64,000 bases of DNA from Erythrobacter sp. SD-21 (GTDB lineage: Bacteria; Pseudomonadota; Alphaproteobacteria; Sphingomonadales; Sphingomonadaceae). A program made the position numbers and the translations under genes. Location: NCBI RefSeq assembly GCF_000181515.1, contig NZ_ABCG01000002.1:124001-188000 (forward strand), in the 5' to 3' direction. Each line of letters starts with the position of its first letter. The first letter of the stretch is position 1. The notes below the pieces were generated by a model, which did not search any database, had not been told where the DNA came from, and worked only from the letters and a program-made list of their open reading frames with translations. This document shows positions 8,772 through 17,636 of this stretch, one piece after another.

Positions 8772-8786
8772 GAACTGTCACTGAAC
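8772..8786. promoter_or_regulatory. Candidate alphaproteobacterial LexA (SOS) box
   Basis: GAAC TGTCACT GAAC matches the direct-repeat form GAAC-N7-GAAC (GTTC-N7-GTTC on the minus strand) used by LexA in alphaproteobacteria. It lies just upstream of lolA. One or two such matches are expected by chance in 64 kb, but few would fall in a short intergenic region. Confidence 0.35.
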
Positions 8787-8815
8787 TAAAGGCGTTCCCG
8801 CCGTTCAGCTTGGTT

Positions 8816-8837
8816 GGCGCCGGAACGAGCCGGCGCC
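8816..8837 (-). other. Stem-loop after rpmG
   Basis: GGCGCCGG (8816-8823) and CCGGCGCC (8830-8837) pair perfectly with a 6-nt loop 9 bp beyond the rpmG stop. There is no U-tract, so it may be a processing or stability element rather than an intrinsic terminator. Confidence 0.5.
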
Positions 8838-8845
8838 CGGCCAGA

Positions 8846-9013
8846 TCACTTGATCTTGGCTTCCTTGAATTCGACGTGCTTGCGCGCCACCGGGTCGTAC
8901 TTCTTGAAGACGAACTTTTCCGTGTGGTTACGCGGATTCTTCTTCGTCACGTAGTAAAAGCCCGTGTCGGCGGTCGAGACGAGCTTGATCTTGACGGTTG
9001 CGGGCTTCGCCAT
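8846..9013 (-). CDS. rpmG: 50S ribosomal protein L33
   Basis: 55 aa. The translation starts [19 protein letters not shown] and ends [18 protein letters not shown], the standard alphaproteobacterial L33. An AGGAAC ribosome site precedes ATG 9013. It lacks the zinc-binding Cys pairs of the C+ paralogue, as usual for this group. A TTGACT -35-like element lies at 9133-9138 upstream; its -10 is poor. Confidence 0.97.
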   Translation of the reverse strand: MAKPATVKIKLVSTADTGFYYVTKKNPRNHTEKFVFKKYDPVARKHVEFKEAKIK

Positions 9014-9158
9014 GGCGTGTTCCTAAAGATCTTTCTGATGGGCCGGACCCGGTAGCGGGCGTGACCGAAATAATAAGGGCGGCGCGAGCTGCACCGCCGT
9101 GTGGCGCGCCCATTGGGTGATTCACGGGGAAAAGTCAAGCGCGAGGAGCGCCGCAAAG

Positions 9159-9563
9159 CTACCAATCGACCTTGCCCCGGGTCGCCTTAACCTCGCCGCG
9201 CGCTTTCTTGGCCTTCAGGCGCTTCACCTTGCCCACGCGATTGACCCGGCTTTTCTTGCGTTTCTTCGGCGGTCTCAGCGCCTCGCCCAGCAGCGCAACC
9301 AGCCGTTCGCGCGCCGCTTCGCGATTCTGTTCCTGCGTGCGGTACTCGTTGGCGGTGAGCACGATCTCGCCCGCCTTGGTGAACTTGCTGCCCGCGATGT
9401 CCTTCAGCCGTTCAAAGGCATCGGGAGGCATTCCGAGCTGGAACACGTCGACGCGCAACTGCACGGCGGTGGCGACCTTGTTGACGTTCTGCCCGCCCGG
9501 GCCGGAGGAGGCGATGAATTTCTCCTCGGCAATCTCCAGCGCCCGGTCGGCTATCCTACCCAA
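9159..9563 (-). CDS. arfB: Alternative ribosome-rescue factor ArfB (peptidyl-tRNA hydrolase)
   Basis: 134 aa. The GGQ motif (Gly23-Gly24-Gln25, in SSGPGGQNVNK) is intact and the C-terminal 35 residues are highly basic (RPPKKRKKSRVNRVGK...), which in ArfB/YaeJ inserts into the mRNA channel of stalled ribosomes. It is too short to be a full release factor. It begins 6 bp after the pseudouridine synthase gene, so the two are likely one transcript with pabBC. Confidence 0.92.
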   Translation of the reverse strand: MGRIADRALEIAEEKFIASSGPGGQNVNKVATAVQLRVDVFQLGMPPDAFERLKDIAGSKFTKAGEIVLTANEYRTQEQNREAARERLVALLGEALRPPKKRKKSRVNRVGKVKRLKAKKARGEVKATRGKVDW

Positions 9564-9569
9564 TTCGGC

Positions 9570-10226
9570 CTACCCATCCGAAAAACCGAGCGCCGCAAAA
9601 TCGCGCGGCAGCGGCGCGGCGGCCTCGATGGCGGGCTTGCTCTCGCGCGGGACCATCAGCCCGGCGGCGTGAAGCATGGTGCGCGGCGCCCCCTTACCTG
9701 TCCCGTAAACCGGGTCGCCGAGCAGCGGGAGGCCGAGGCCGGCCTCGCAATGGATGCGAATCTGGTGGGTGCGGCCCGTTTCGGGCCGGAATTCGAGCAG
9801 CGCCTTGCCGTCATGCTCCATCAGCTTGCGCCAGTGCGTGACCGAGGGCTTGCCCTTCTTCGCCGCGATCATGCGCCAGCCCTTGCCCGCGCTGCTGATC
9901 TTGGAGAGCGACAGCGCGATCGTGCCTTCCTCGCCGTCCGGAATGCCCGCAAGCACGCCGAGATAGCGCTTTTCGACCAGCCGGTCCTCGAAGGCTTTGG
10001 CAAAGCGTTTCAGCGCCTTGGGATTGCGCGCCAGCAGCAGGCAGCCGCTGGTGTCGGTGTCGAGCCGGTGCACGGCGGCGGGCGGGCGCTGGAAGCCCAG
10101 CTTCAACTGTTCGAAATGGTCTTCGAGGCAGGGGCCGCCGCGCTTGGGGCGATCGACCGAAAGGCCGGCGGGCTTGTCGATGACGAGCGCTTCGCCGTCT
10201 TCGAAGATAATGGGAATGTCGGTCAT
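9570..10226 (-). CDS. RluA-family pseudouridine synthase
   Basis: 218 aa. The catalytic signature HRLDTDTSG is present with Asp56, together with KRYLGVLAG and RPETGRTHQIRIH. There is no N-terminal S4 domain, so it resembles the short RluA/TruC-like members that modify rRNA or tRNA; the target uridine is not predictable. The start codon overlaps the pabBC stop by 4 bp. Confidence 0.9.
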   Translation of the reverse strand: MTDIPIIFEDGEALVIDKPAGLSVDRPKRGGPCLEDHFEQLKLGFQRPPAAVHRLDTDTSGCLLLARNPKALKRFAKAFEDRLVEKRYLGVLAGIPDGEEGTIALSLSKISSAGKGWRMIAAKKGKPSVTHWRKLMEHDGKALLEFRPETGRTHQIRIHCEAGLGLPLLGDPVYGTGKGAPRTMLHAAGLMVPRESKPAIEAAAPLPRDFAALGFSDG

Positions 10227-12034
10227 GCAGTCTTCAATTTAGCGCGCACCAGCTGGCGCAGCGCGTTTCCGAGGAAGAAACCGTCCTCGAGATCGGCAAT
10301 GGTGAGTTCGGCCTCGCGCGCCTTGCCCTCGTCGAGAAGCGACTGGCGATACACGCCGGGCAAAAGGCCGAGCGTGGCGGGCGGAGTGAGCAATAGGCCA
10401 TCGCGCTCCACAAAGATACTGGTCACGCAGCCTTCGGTGAGGAGGCCATCCTCGCGCACGAAGAGCGCCTCTTGCGCCCCGGCGCGATGGGCGACGCGCT
10501 GGCCGTCTTCGTAAAAGCCGCGGTTGCTGGTCTTATGGCGCAGCCGCCAGTCGCCCGGATCGACCGGGAGCGGGAGGATGATACACTGCGCCGGCTCGCC
10601 CCAGGCCTCGGGCATCGGTCCGGCTTCCAGCGCCACCGCGCCGCAGCGGCTGGCGAGTAGGCGCACGCGGCTGGGCCCTTCGAGGACGAAGCAGCACGCG
10701 TGCATCTGGTTGCGCGCCTCGTGCCGGTCGAAGCTGAATCCCAATTCGGCGGCGCTCTGTTTCATCCGCGCCAGATGGCGTTCGAGCAGCGGGATGCCTT
10801 CCTCGGGGGTAAAGCGCATTGTCTCGATGAGGTCGAATTGCGCCGCGCGGTGTTCGGCCGAGCTGGTGTTGGCAAAGGAGCCTTTCAGCAGCGCCTCGCG
10901 CCATTCGGTGCGCGGCTCGCTGTCGGCGACAATCGCGCCGCCGACGCCGAGCACAGCCTTGCCGCGCGCGTTCTCAATCTCGGTCAGGCGCAGCGTGCGG
11001 ATCGCGACGTTGAAGGCCGCATCGCCATCCGCGCCAATCCGCCCGATCGCCCCGCAATAGGGCCCGCGCGGTTCTCCTTCGACCTCGTCGATCAGCTCCA
11101 TCGCGCGGATCTTCGGCGCGCCGGTGATCGACCCGCAGGGAAAGAGCGCGCGCACGAGCTCGGTCGCGCCCAGCCCCGCGCGCAGCTGCGCCCCCACCAC
11201 GCTCACCATCTGGTGGACGGTGGGGTAACTTTCGATCGCGAAGGGTTCATCCACCCGCACACTGCCCGCCTCGGCCACGCGGGCCAAATCGTTGCGCATG
11301 AGGTCGACGATCATGAGGTTTTCGGCCTTGTCCTTGACCGATCCGGCCAGTGCCTCGGCCAGCGCCTTGTCTTGGACCTCGTCGGCCGAACGCGGCCGCG
11401 TGCCCTTCATCGGCTTGGCCTTGGCCTCGCGTCCTTTCAGCGACACGAACAGTTCGGGCGAAAGGCTCAGGAGCCAGTGCGAGCCGTCGAAGATCGCCCC
11501 GCCATAGCCCGCCTGCGCCGCCGGTCGCAGCGCCGCGTAGAGACCGAGCGGGTCGCCGGTGAAATTGCCTGCCAAAGGGAAGGTCAAATTCGCTTGGTAG
11601 ATATCGCCCGCGCGGATCGCCTCCTGCAGGCGCTCGAACGCCATTTCGTAGCCGCCGGGCGAAAGCTGCGGTTCGAGCGGGCCGACGCTGCCAGGCCCCT
11701 GCGCTCTCGCCGATAGCCATGCGGGCACGTCCTTTGCAGCAATCCGCTCCGGCGCATCGAACAGGCCGAGCCAGACCAGCGGCCCAGCCCCGCCCGTCTT
11801 CGCGTCCGCCAGCGCGGCGAGCCGGTCCTCCAGCGCAAGGCCGGCCTCGTAAGCGATGTAGCCGGCTAGCTCCCCTCCTTGCGTGCGCGCTGCTTCGGCC
11901 GCTTCGAGCGCGCCGCGCACATCTTCGGGCCTATGCGCGACGAAGACCTGCTTCGGATTTTCATAGAACAGCGCATCGGCCGCGCCGCTGCTGCGCGCAT
12001 CGTCCAGCAAAACGAAGGGAGGTGTGCCCGCCAT
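10223..12034 (-). CDS. pabB: Fused aminodeoxychorismate synthase I / 4-amino-4-deoxychorismate lyase (PabB-PabC)
   Basis: 603 aa, start at ATG 12034. Residues about 1-380 are a chorismate-binding PabB domain (KPMKGTRPRS, DLMRNDLARV, PCGSITGAPKIRAME). From about 395 a class IV aminotransferase fold follows (LIETMRF, KTSNRGFYEDG, LTEGCVTSIFVE), that is PabC. Together they would turn chorismate plus ammonia into p-aminobenzoate for folate. The fusion is known in other bacteria. The PabA glutaminase partner is not in the window. The downstream pseudouridine synthase overlaps it by 4 bp. Confidence 0.93.
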   Translation of the reverse strand: MAGTPPFVLLDDARSSGAADALFYENPKQVFVAHRPEDVRGALEAAEAARTQGGELAGYIAYEAGLALEDRLAALADAKTGGAGPLVWLGLFDAPERIAAKDVPAWLSARAQGPGSVGPLEPQLSPGGYEMAFERLQEAIRAGDIYQANLTFPLAGNFTGDPLGLYAALRPAAQAGYGGAIFDGSHWLLSLSPELFVSLKGREAKAKPMKGTRPRSADEVQDKALAEALAGSVKDKAENLMIVDLMRNDLARVAEAGSVRVDEPFAIESYPTVHQMVSVVGAQLRAGLGATELVRALFPCGSITGAPKIRAMELIDEVEGEPRGPYCGAIGRIGADGDAAFNVAIRTLRLTEIENARGKAVLGVGGAIVADSEPRTEWREALLKGSFANTSSAEHRAAQFDLIETMRFTPEEGIPLLERHLARMKQSAAELGFSFDRHEARNQMHACCFVLEGPSRVRLLASRCGAVALEAGPMPEAWGEPAQCIILPLPVDPGDWRLRHKTSNRGFYEDGQRVAHRAGAQEALFVREDGLLTEGCVTSIFVERDGLLLTPPATLGLLPGVYRQSLLDEGKAREAELTIADLEDGFFLGNALRQLVRAKLKTA

Positions 12035-12153
12035 TGGCCCCAAGCATTTACAGCCCTTGTGGCTCAAGTCGAGCGATTGCTTGACCTTGGACCGCGTGAC
12101 AGTCCAGATCGCAGCTCGATTAGGGCACACTAAAGACACGGGACGGGCGACGC

Positions 12154-13680
12154 ATGAGCACAATATTCCTCGGGCTGGGAGCGGATGGCGAGAACCAGCA
12201 TTTGCGGCTGGACCAGGCCAATCGCCACGGGCTGATCGCGGGCGCGACCGGCACCGGCAAGACGGTCACCCTGCAGGGCCTTGCGGAGAGCTTTTCAGCC
12301 AACGGCGTGCCCGTCTTCGTCGCCGATGTGAAGGGTGATCTTGCCGGCATTTCCATGGCCGGATCGCCGCAATTCAAGCATGCCGACAAGCTGGAGGGGC
12401 GTGCAAAGGAACTGGGCATGGAAGACTATGCCTATGCCGACAACGCGGCCGTTTTCTGGGACCTGTATGGCGAGAAAGGCTTCCCGATCCGCACCACGAT
12501 TTCGGAAATGGGGCCCCTGCTGCTCGCCCGGCTGCTGGGCCTCAACGATACCCAGGAAGGCGTGCTCAACATCGTCTTCCGTTATGCCGACGAGAACAAT
12601 CTCCTGCTCCTCGACCTCGGCGATCTGCAGGCCATGCTGACCTTCGCCTATGAGAACGCCAAGGACCTCTCGGGCAAATACGGCAATGTCTCGAAGGCGA
12701 GCGTCGGCGCGATCCAGCGGCAGCTGCTGAGTTTCGAAAGCCAGGGCGCGGACATGTTCTTCGGCGAGCCCGCGCTGGAGATTGACGATTTCCTTAGCGT
12801 GGACGAACAAGGGCGCGGCATAATCAACGTGCTCGCCGCCGACAGGCTGATGCGCAGCCCCAAGCTTTATGCGACCTTCCTGCTCTGGCTGCTCGCCGAA
12901 CTGTTCGAGACGCTGCCCGAGGTGGGCGATCCGGACAAACCGAAGCTAGTGTTCTTCTTCGACGAGGCGCACCTCCTCTTCGACGAGGCGCCCGAGGCGC
13001 TGGAAGACAAGGTTGAACAAGTTGTACGCCTGATCCGCTCCAAGGGTGTGGGCGTTTTCTTCGTGACGCAGAACCCGATCGACATTCCCGAGAAGATCGC
13101 CGGCCAGCTTGGAAACCGGGTCCAGCACGCGCTGCGCGCCTTCACCCCGCGCGACCAGCGGGCCATTCGGGCGGCGGCGGAAACCTTCCGCATCAATCCC
13201 GATCTCGATGTCGAGGAGGCGATCACCCAGCTCAAGGTCGGCGAGGCTCTGGTCTCCACGCTCGACGAGGACGGCGCGCCCGGCGTGGTGCAGCGCACGC
13301 TGATCAAGCCGCCGCATTCGCGCCTTGGCCCGGTGACCGAGAAGGAGCTCAAGATCATCAATTCGGTGAGTGATCTGGATGGCAAGTATGACGAGGCCAT
13401 CGACCGCGAGAGCGCGGAAGAGGTGCTCGCCGCCAAGACCGCCGATGCCGCCGCCACCGCAGCCGAGGTGGAGGAAAAGGGCCGCGAGGAAGTGGCCAGG
13501 CGCGAACGCAAGACGCCGAGCATGTGGACCAAGGCGGGCAAGGCCGCGGCCAAGGCTGCTGCCGGGTCGATGACCTCGGTCGCGGTGGCCGCCGTGCTGG
13601 GCAAGAAATCGCGCGCCGATCCGGTCCGCACCGGGCTCAATGCCTTCGTGCGCAATATCGTGGGCGGGTTGATGCGCTAG
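12154..13680 (+). CDS. HerA/DUF853-type ATPase (YjgR-like)
   Basis: 508 aa. Walker A is GATGTGKT at residues 30-37, Walker B is [13 protein letters not shown], and the [26 protein letters not shown] segment is characteristic of DUF853/YjgR, a HerA-FtsK superfamily branch. The C-terminus is Ala-rich and basic. No nurA lies beside it, so a role in end resection is not supported; the family is largely uncharacterised. It is divergent from pabBC, and its TAG stop shares the tetranucleotide CTAG with the convergent histidine kinase. Confidence 0.88.
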   Translation: MSTIFLGLGADGENQHLRLDQANRHGLIAGATGTGKTVTLQGLAESFSANGVPVFVADVKGDLAGISMAGSPQFKHADKLEGRAKELGMEDYAYADNAAVFWDLYGEKGFPIRTTISEMGPLLLARLLGLNDTQEGVLNIVFRYADENNLLLLDLGDLQAMLTFAYENAKDLSGKYGNVSKASVGAIQRQLLSFESQGADMFFGEPALEIDDFLSVDEQGRGIINVLAADRLMRSPKLYATFLLWLLAELFETLPEVGDPDKPKLVFFFDEAHLLFDEAPEALEDKVEQVVRLIRSKGVGVFFVTQNPIDIPEKIAGQLGNRVQHALRAFTPRDQRAIRAAAETFRINPDLDVEEAITQLKVGEALVSTLDEDGAPGVVQRTLIKPPHSRLGPVTEKELKIINSVSDLDGKYDEAIDRESAEEVLAAKTADAAATAAEVEEKGREEVARRERKTPSMWTKAGKAAAKAAAGSMTSVAVAAVLGKKSRADPVRTGLNAFVRNIVGGLMR

Positions 13681-15110
13681 AGCGGGAGACGCAGTTCCGC
13701 GACGAGCCCGCCTTCGGGGCGGTTGGCGAGGACGAGCGAGCCGCCATGCTGTTCGGCTACCGCACGAGCAAGCGTGAGGCCGAGCCCCGCTCCGCCGGTC
13801 GCGCGGTTGCGGCTGGCCTCGCCGCGGGTGAAGGGCTCCATCATGTCGGCAATGCGGTGTTCTGGGATGCCGGGGCCGGTGTCCTCGACGCGCAGGACCG
13901 CTTCCTGCCCTTCCGTCGCGACGACCACCCGCGCATCGCCGCCATAGCGCAGCGCGTTGGAGACGAGGTTGCGCAAGCCGCGCTTGAGCCAGGTCAGGTG
14001 AACCGGCGCCACTACGCGCGCGGCCTCCAGCGCGACGCTATCGCCGGTGTCCTCGAATTCCTCGACCACCCCGGCGGCCAGCGCGGCAAGGTCGGTGCGC
14101 TCGGGCGACGCATCGGACTTGCCCACGCGGGCGAGCGCGAGGATCTCGTCGAGCGTCAGCGTGATGTCCTCAATACTGTCGACCATCCGGGCGCGGGCCA
14201 CTTCGTCGGCCACACCCTCGACCCGCACACGCAACGCGGCCAGCGGTGTCTTGAGATCGTGCCCGATCGCGCCGAGCATGACGTCCTTCTCGTCGAGCAT
14301 GGCACCGATCCGCGCTTCCATCGCGTTATGCGCCGCGATCAGCCGCCGCACGTCCTCGGGTCCGGCCTCCTCCATGGGGCGACCCTTGCCGGGATTGCGC
14401 GTGAAGTCCTCGGTCTGGCGAGTAAGCTGGGCGAGCGGACCGGTGATGCGGCGCAGGACCAGCCACAGCACGAAGGACAGGAGCAGCGTCAGCAAGGCCG
14501 CGCGCAGCAGCGGGAAAACGGGTCCGAAATGCTCGTGCGGGCGATAGACTGGCGCGCGAACCACGTCCCAGCCGTCACCTTGGCGGACACCGGCAATCGC
14601 GATCGTGCGCGGCAGGTCGCGCTCGGTCAGGCCGCGCCTGCGTGCGAGGCGCTCGAGGAAACGCTGGGCCACGGGATCATTGGCGACCGACCGTTCGACG
14701 AGCCTGATGTTCTCGAATTCGTGCCCGTTGTCGCGAAGCGTTTCGGCGAGGCGCTGCTGAAGTTCGGGTAGTGGACGATCGCCCGCAAGCGTCGCGAAGC
14801 TTTCGGCGCGGGTGAAGTCGGTCCCAGCGAAGCGCCGTCCGCCGCGCCGTGGGCCCCGTCTCGATTCCCGCCGCGACTCGTCGAGGGCGGGGTGCGGACC
14901 GGGCTGCAATTCCACAGTGAGCGGCCCCGCCTGGCGGACCCGTTGGGAGGCGACGAGGCGCAGGCTGAGCGTGTTGACGAGCGCCGTTTCGACGCGCTGC
15001 TTTTCAATCCGCCAGCCGAGATAGCCGTTGACACCCTGCACCAAGAACAGCGTCAGCGCGATCGCAAGCGTGACCTGGCCAAGCAGGCTTTTGGGGAGGA
15101 AGCGCCTCAT
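13677..15110 (-). CDS. Sensor histidine kinase (HAMP, class I)
   Basis: 477 aa. TM1 lies at about 8-30 and TM2 at about 202-222, with a periplasmic loop containing a very Arg/Glu-rich stretch ([17 protein letters not shown]). A HAMP region follows, then HisKA with [12 protein letters not shown] (His284) and an HATPase_c domain with N box [12 protein letters not shown] and G boxes DTGPGIP and GGAGLGL. It overlaps the response regulator by 4 bp. With the EF-hand protein upstream it may sense divalent or cationic signals; that is inference. Confidence 0.92.
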   Translation of the reverse strand: MRRFLPKSLLGQVTLAIALTLFLVQGVNGYLGWRIEKQRVETALVNTLSLRLVASQRVRQAGPLTVELQPGPHPALDESRRESRRGPRRGGRRFAGTDFTRAESFATLAGDRPLPELQQRLAETLRDNGHEFENIRLVERSVANDPVAQRFLERLARRRGLTERDLPRTIAIAGVRQGDGWDVVRAPVYRPHEHFGPVFPLLRAALLTLLLSFVLWLVLRRITGPLAQLTRQTEDFTRNPGKGRPMEEAGPEDVRRLIAAHNAMEARIGAMLDEKDVMLGAIGHDLKTPLAALRVRVEGVADEVARARMVDSIEDITLTLDEILALARVGKSDASPERTDLAALAAGVVEEFEDTGDSVALEAARVVAPVHLTWLKRGLRNLVSNALRYGGDARVVVATEGQEAVLRVEDTGPGIPEHRIADMMEPFTRGEASRNRATGGAGLGLTLARAVAEQHGGSLVLANRPEGGLVAELRLPL

Positions 15111-15841
15111 GCTTCGTCTGTGGGCACGCGCGTGACATCGGCGCCGAAACGGTAGCCACCGCCGCGCACGGTCTGGATGAAGTGCGGGTCACGGCTGTCC
15201 GCCTCAATCTTGCGGCGCAGGCGGCTGACCTGGTTGTCGACCGCACGGTCGAAAAGTTGCGCCTCGCGGCCCTGCACCATGTCGAGCAACCGGTCGCGGT
15301 CGAGCACCTGCCGAGGATGGTCGCAAAAGGCGCGCAGCATGCGGAATTCGGCGGTCGAGATCGGCACCAAAGCGCCCTCGGGATCGGTCAGGCGGCGTTT
15401 GAGCGGGTCGAGCGTCCAGCCCTCGAAACGATAGGCCATGTCCTCCGCCGGGGCTTCGGGCGCACGGTCGGCCCGGCGCAGGACCGAGCGGATGCGCGCG
15501 ACCAATTCGCGCGGTTCGAAGGGCTTGGTGACATAGTCATCGGCGCCGATCTCCAGCCCGATGATGCGGTCCATCGCCTCGCCTTTTGCGGTGAGGAGGA
15601 TGACGGGCAGGTGCCGCGTCTCGACGAGGTGGCGGCAGAGAGAGAGGCCGTCCTCGCCCGGCATCATGATGTCGAGCAGGACGAGATCGGGCGCCTCGGA
15701 TCCGAGCAGGCTGCGCGCCGCCGCCGCGCTCTCGGCCTCGCGCACGACGAACCCCTGGCCGGTGAGATACTCGGCCAGGGGTTCGCGCAGGCTCGGCTCG
15801 TCGTCGACGAGGACGAGGGTGGTGGGCGCGGTGTCGTTCAT
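15107..15841 (-). CDS. OmpR/PhoB-family response regulator
   Basis: 244 aa, start at ATG 15841. The receiver domain carries the acidic pair at Asp13-Asp14, phospho-acceptor Asp57 (LVLLDIMMPG) and a conserved KPF lysine. The C-terminal winged helix (STAEFRMLRAFCDHP ... VDNQVSRLRRKIE ... VRGGGYRFGA) is typical. Its ATGA overlap with the kinase shows a matched pair. The EF-hand gene ends 43 bp upstream on the same strand, consistent with one operon. Confidence 0.95.
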   Translation of the reverse strand: MNDTAPTTLVLVDDEPSLREPLAEYLTGQGFVVREAESAAAARSLLGSEAPDLVLLDIMMPGEDGLSLCRHLVETRHLPVILLTAKGEAMDRIIGLEIGADDYVTKPFEPRELVARIRSVLRRADRAPEAPAEDMAYRFEGWTLDPLKRRLTDPEGALVPISTAEFRMLRAFCDHPRQVLDRDRLLDMVQGREAQLFDRAVDNQVSRLRRKIEADSRDPHFIQTVRGGGYRFGADVTRVPTDEA

Positions 15842-15884
15842 CGCGTCGCCGCGCCTACCGTTGCCGGGTCGCAAGGCAAGCGGC

Positions 15885-16580
15885 TTACTGGCCGCGCGCT
15901 TCGCGCTGCGCACGTATCTCGGCGCGCATTTGCTTGTGGCGGGCTTGCATTTCGGCCGTGGTCACCATGCCGTCGCCATCGGTGTCGGTCTTGGCGAACT
16001 GCTGGGCAACCGCTGCGTCGAACTCGGCGCGGGTTACGGCCTGGTCACCATCGGCATCTGCGTAGCGGAGCATGTGCATGCCGCCGCCGCGATGCCCGCG
16101 CTTGCCGCCGCGGCGACCTTCATGGCCGCGGCGGCCGCGATCGCCGCGCGCTTCGTGCATAGCCTGCATTTCGTCCTGGCTGAGGCCGCCGGAATTGTCG
16201 GTATCGGCGTTTGCGAGGCGCTCTGCCATGCGGGCTTCGCGCTGTTCGGCGCGCGCCTCGCGGCGTTCATCGCGGCGTTCCATGCTCGCTTCGCGCATGG
16301 CCTTCATCTCGGCCTGCGTGACTTCGCCATCGCCATCCGCATCGGCCTTGGCGAACATCGCCATGTGACGCGCGCCGCGGTCTTCGGCATTGACGACGCC
16401 ATCGCCGTTGACGTCCATCTTCGTGAACATCTCGGCGGCGTGGGCGGTCATTTCCGTTGCGGTAATCACGCCGTCGCCATCGGCGTCGGGCGAATGCTTG
16501 CCGCCGTGGTTGTGCGCGAGGGCAACGGTGCCCGTCAGCGCCAGCGCGGCGGCGGAAAGGGTAAGGGCGGTCTTTTTCAT
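15885..16580 (-). CDS. Secreted protein with six EF-hand-like motifs
   Basis: 231 aa, signal peptide about 1-22. Six loops can be counted at 32-43, 56-67, 80-91, 126-137, 175-186 and 199-210, for example DADGDGVITATE and DTDGDGMVTTAE. Loop 5 has Gln instead of Gly at position 6, so it may be weak. Between loops 3 and 4 lies a charged Arg/Glu helix, and between 4 and 5 a Gly/Arg linker. It should bind several calcium ions in the periplasm or outside the cell. The two-component pair follows directly. Confidence 0.9.
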   Translation of the reverse strand: MKKTALTLSAAALALTGTVALAHNHGGKHSPDADGDGVITATEMTAHAAEMFTKMDVNGDGVVNAEDRGARHMAMFAKADADGDGEVTQAEMKAMREASMERRDERREARAEQREARMAERLANADTDNSGGLSQDEMQAMHEARGDRGRRGHEGRRGGKRGHRGGGMHMLRYADADGDQAVTRAEFDAAVAQQFAKTDTDGDGMVTTAEMQARHKQMRAEIRAQREARGQ

Positions 16581-16685
16581 CTCGGTATCTCCATGTGATC
16601 TGGAGAGCTGCGACGGTCCGTCGGGAGGGAGGGGGAAAACAGGATCGTCCCGCCGCAACTCATGAAACCGGTTCTACCGATCCCG

Positions 16686-16734
16686 TGTCGCAGCTTTATG
16701 CCGAAAACGCGGGGAATTGTAACGGATTGTCGCA
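16686..16734. promoter_or_regulatory. Repeated TTGT/TGTCGCA motifs upstream of the EF-hand operon
   Basis: TTGTAAC-N3-TTGTCGC (16717-16733) forms a tandem with 10-bp periodicity, the layout bound by OmpR-family regulators. A second TGTCGCA copy at 16686-16692 lies 42 bp from the one at 16728-16734, four helical turns away. A separate 13-bp palindrome, CGACGG-T-CCGTCG, is at 16611-16623. Binding by the adjacent regulator is only a suggestion. Confidence 0.3.
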
Positions 16735-16765
16735 AAGCGGGCGAACCGTTCATCCGCGTGCAAAG

Positions 16766-17164
16766 CTAGCGCGGGCGGTGCTGCGTCCCCTCGCCCGCCG
16801 TGACGAAGATTGCCGTCGCGCGGCTCGGGACATCGGCGATATGCCAGACGCCGGGCGGGTTGATTGCGTATTCACCGGCTGTCAGCGTGACGCTTTCGCG
16901 CCGGCCATCGGGAAATACCTGGTGGAGGAGCATCTCGCCCTCGGTGCAGATCACCAGTTCGTCGCCCAGTGGGTGCATCTCCCATGCCGGCCAGTCTTCC
17001 TCGAAAGTGTGCTGGCTGACCAGACGCCCCTCGCGCCCATCGGCCGCGTGCCGCGCGCCATAGGCTTCGTACCATTCCATTCCATCGAAGGGAGGCTGGG
17101 GTACGGCGGTCGCGCCGAGCCCCAGATGGACGAAGCTATCGGAAAGACGGCGCGGGCCGGTCAC
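16766..17164 (-). CDS. Cupin-domain protein
   Basis: 132 aa single-domain cupin. The motif-1-like part is WPAWEMHPLGDELVICTEGEM, with His and Glu but not the full metal triad; motif 2 is PPGVWHIADV with its His. The metal site is therefore partial and the substrate unknown. It starts 16 bp after the VOC gene on the same strand, suggesting cotranscription. Confidence 0.8.
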   Translation of the reverse strand: MTGPRRLSDSFVHLGLGATAVPQPPFDGMEWYEAYGARHAADGREGRLVSQHTFEEDWPAWEMHPLGDELVICTEGEMLLHQVFPDGRRESVTLTAGEYAINPPGVWHIADVPSRATAIFVTAGEGTQHRPR

Positions 17165-17180
17165 GAGAGGCAGCCCGGCA

Positions 17181-17576
17181 TCAGTCCACCTTTTCCATCA
17201 GGAAGGCGTTGAGCTTGTTGCCATCGGGATCGCGGAAATAGGCCGCGTAGAACAGCACGCCGTTCGCATCCGGTTCGCCGCGGGGGCCAGGTGCGCCTTC
17301 GTCGCTCCCGCCATTGGCTAGCGCGATATCGTAGATCCGCTGGACCTGTTCGCGATCCTTCGCCTCGAGCGCGACCATCACTCCGTTGCCGACCGTCGCC
17401 GCATTGCCGTCGAACGGCTTGGTGAGGCCGATACCCGCCCCCCCGCTTGGCTCGCCCCAGGCGATAAATTCGTCGAATTCCATCATCCGGCCCACGCCCA
17501 GTTCGCCGCAGACGGCATCGTAGAATTTGGCCGACCGCTCGCGGTCGTTGGTGCCCAGTGTAACGTATCCGATCAT
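17181..17576 (-). CDS. VOC-family (glyoxalase/bleomycin-resistance fold) protein
   Basis: 131 aa with an AAGGAGT ribosome site. It has the paired beta-alpha-beta-beta-beta fold of the vicinal oxygen chelate family: MIGYVTLGTNDRERSAKFYDAV at the start and FRDPDGNKLNAF at the end. The specific chemistry cannot be assigned. Confidence 0.85.
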   Translation of the reverse strand: MIGYVTLGTNDRERSAKFYDAVCGELGVGRMMEFDEFIAWGEPSGGAGIGLTKPFDGNAATVGNGVMVALEAKDREQVQRIYDIALANGGSDEGAPGPRGEPDANGVLFYAAYFRDPDGNKLNAFLMEKVD

Positions 17577-17636
17577 GCGCCTTACTCCTTGAAAACGACT
17601 CGCGACCGAAAGAACATTACGTGAACAACGTAGCTC

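Noticed and set aside
12154..13680. HerA-like ATPase as part of a phage-defence module
   Set aside because: No nuclease, Sir2 or other defence partner is adjacent and neighbours are housekeeping; it matches the solitary DUF853 type.
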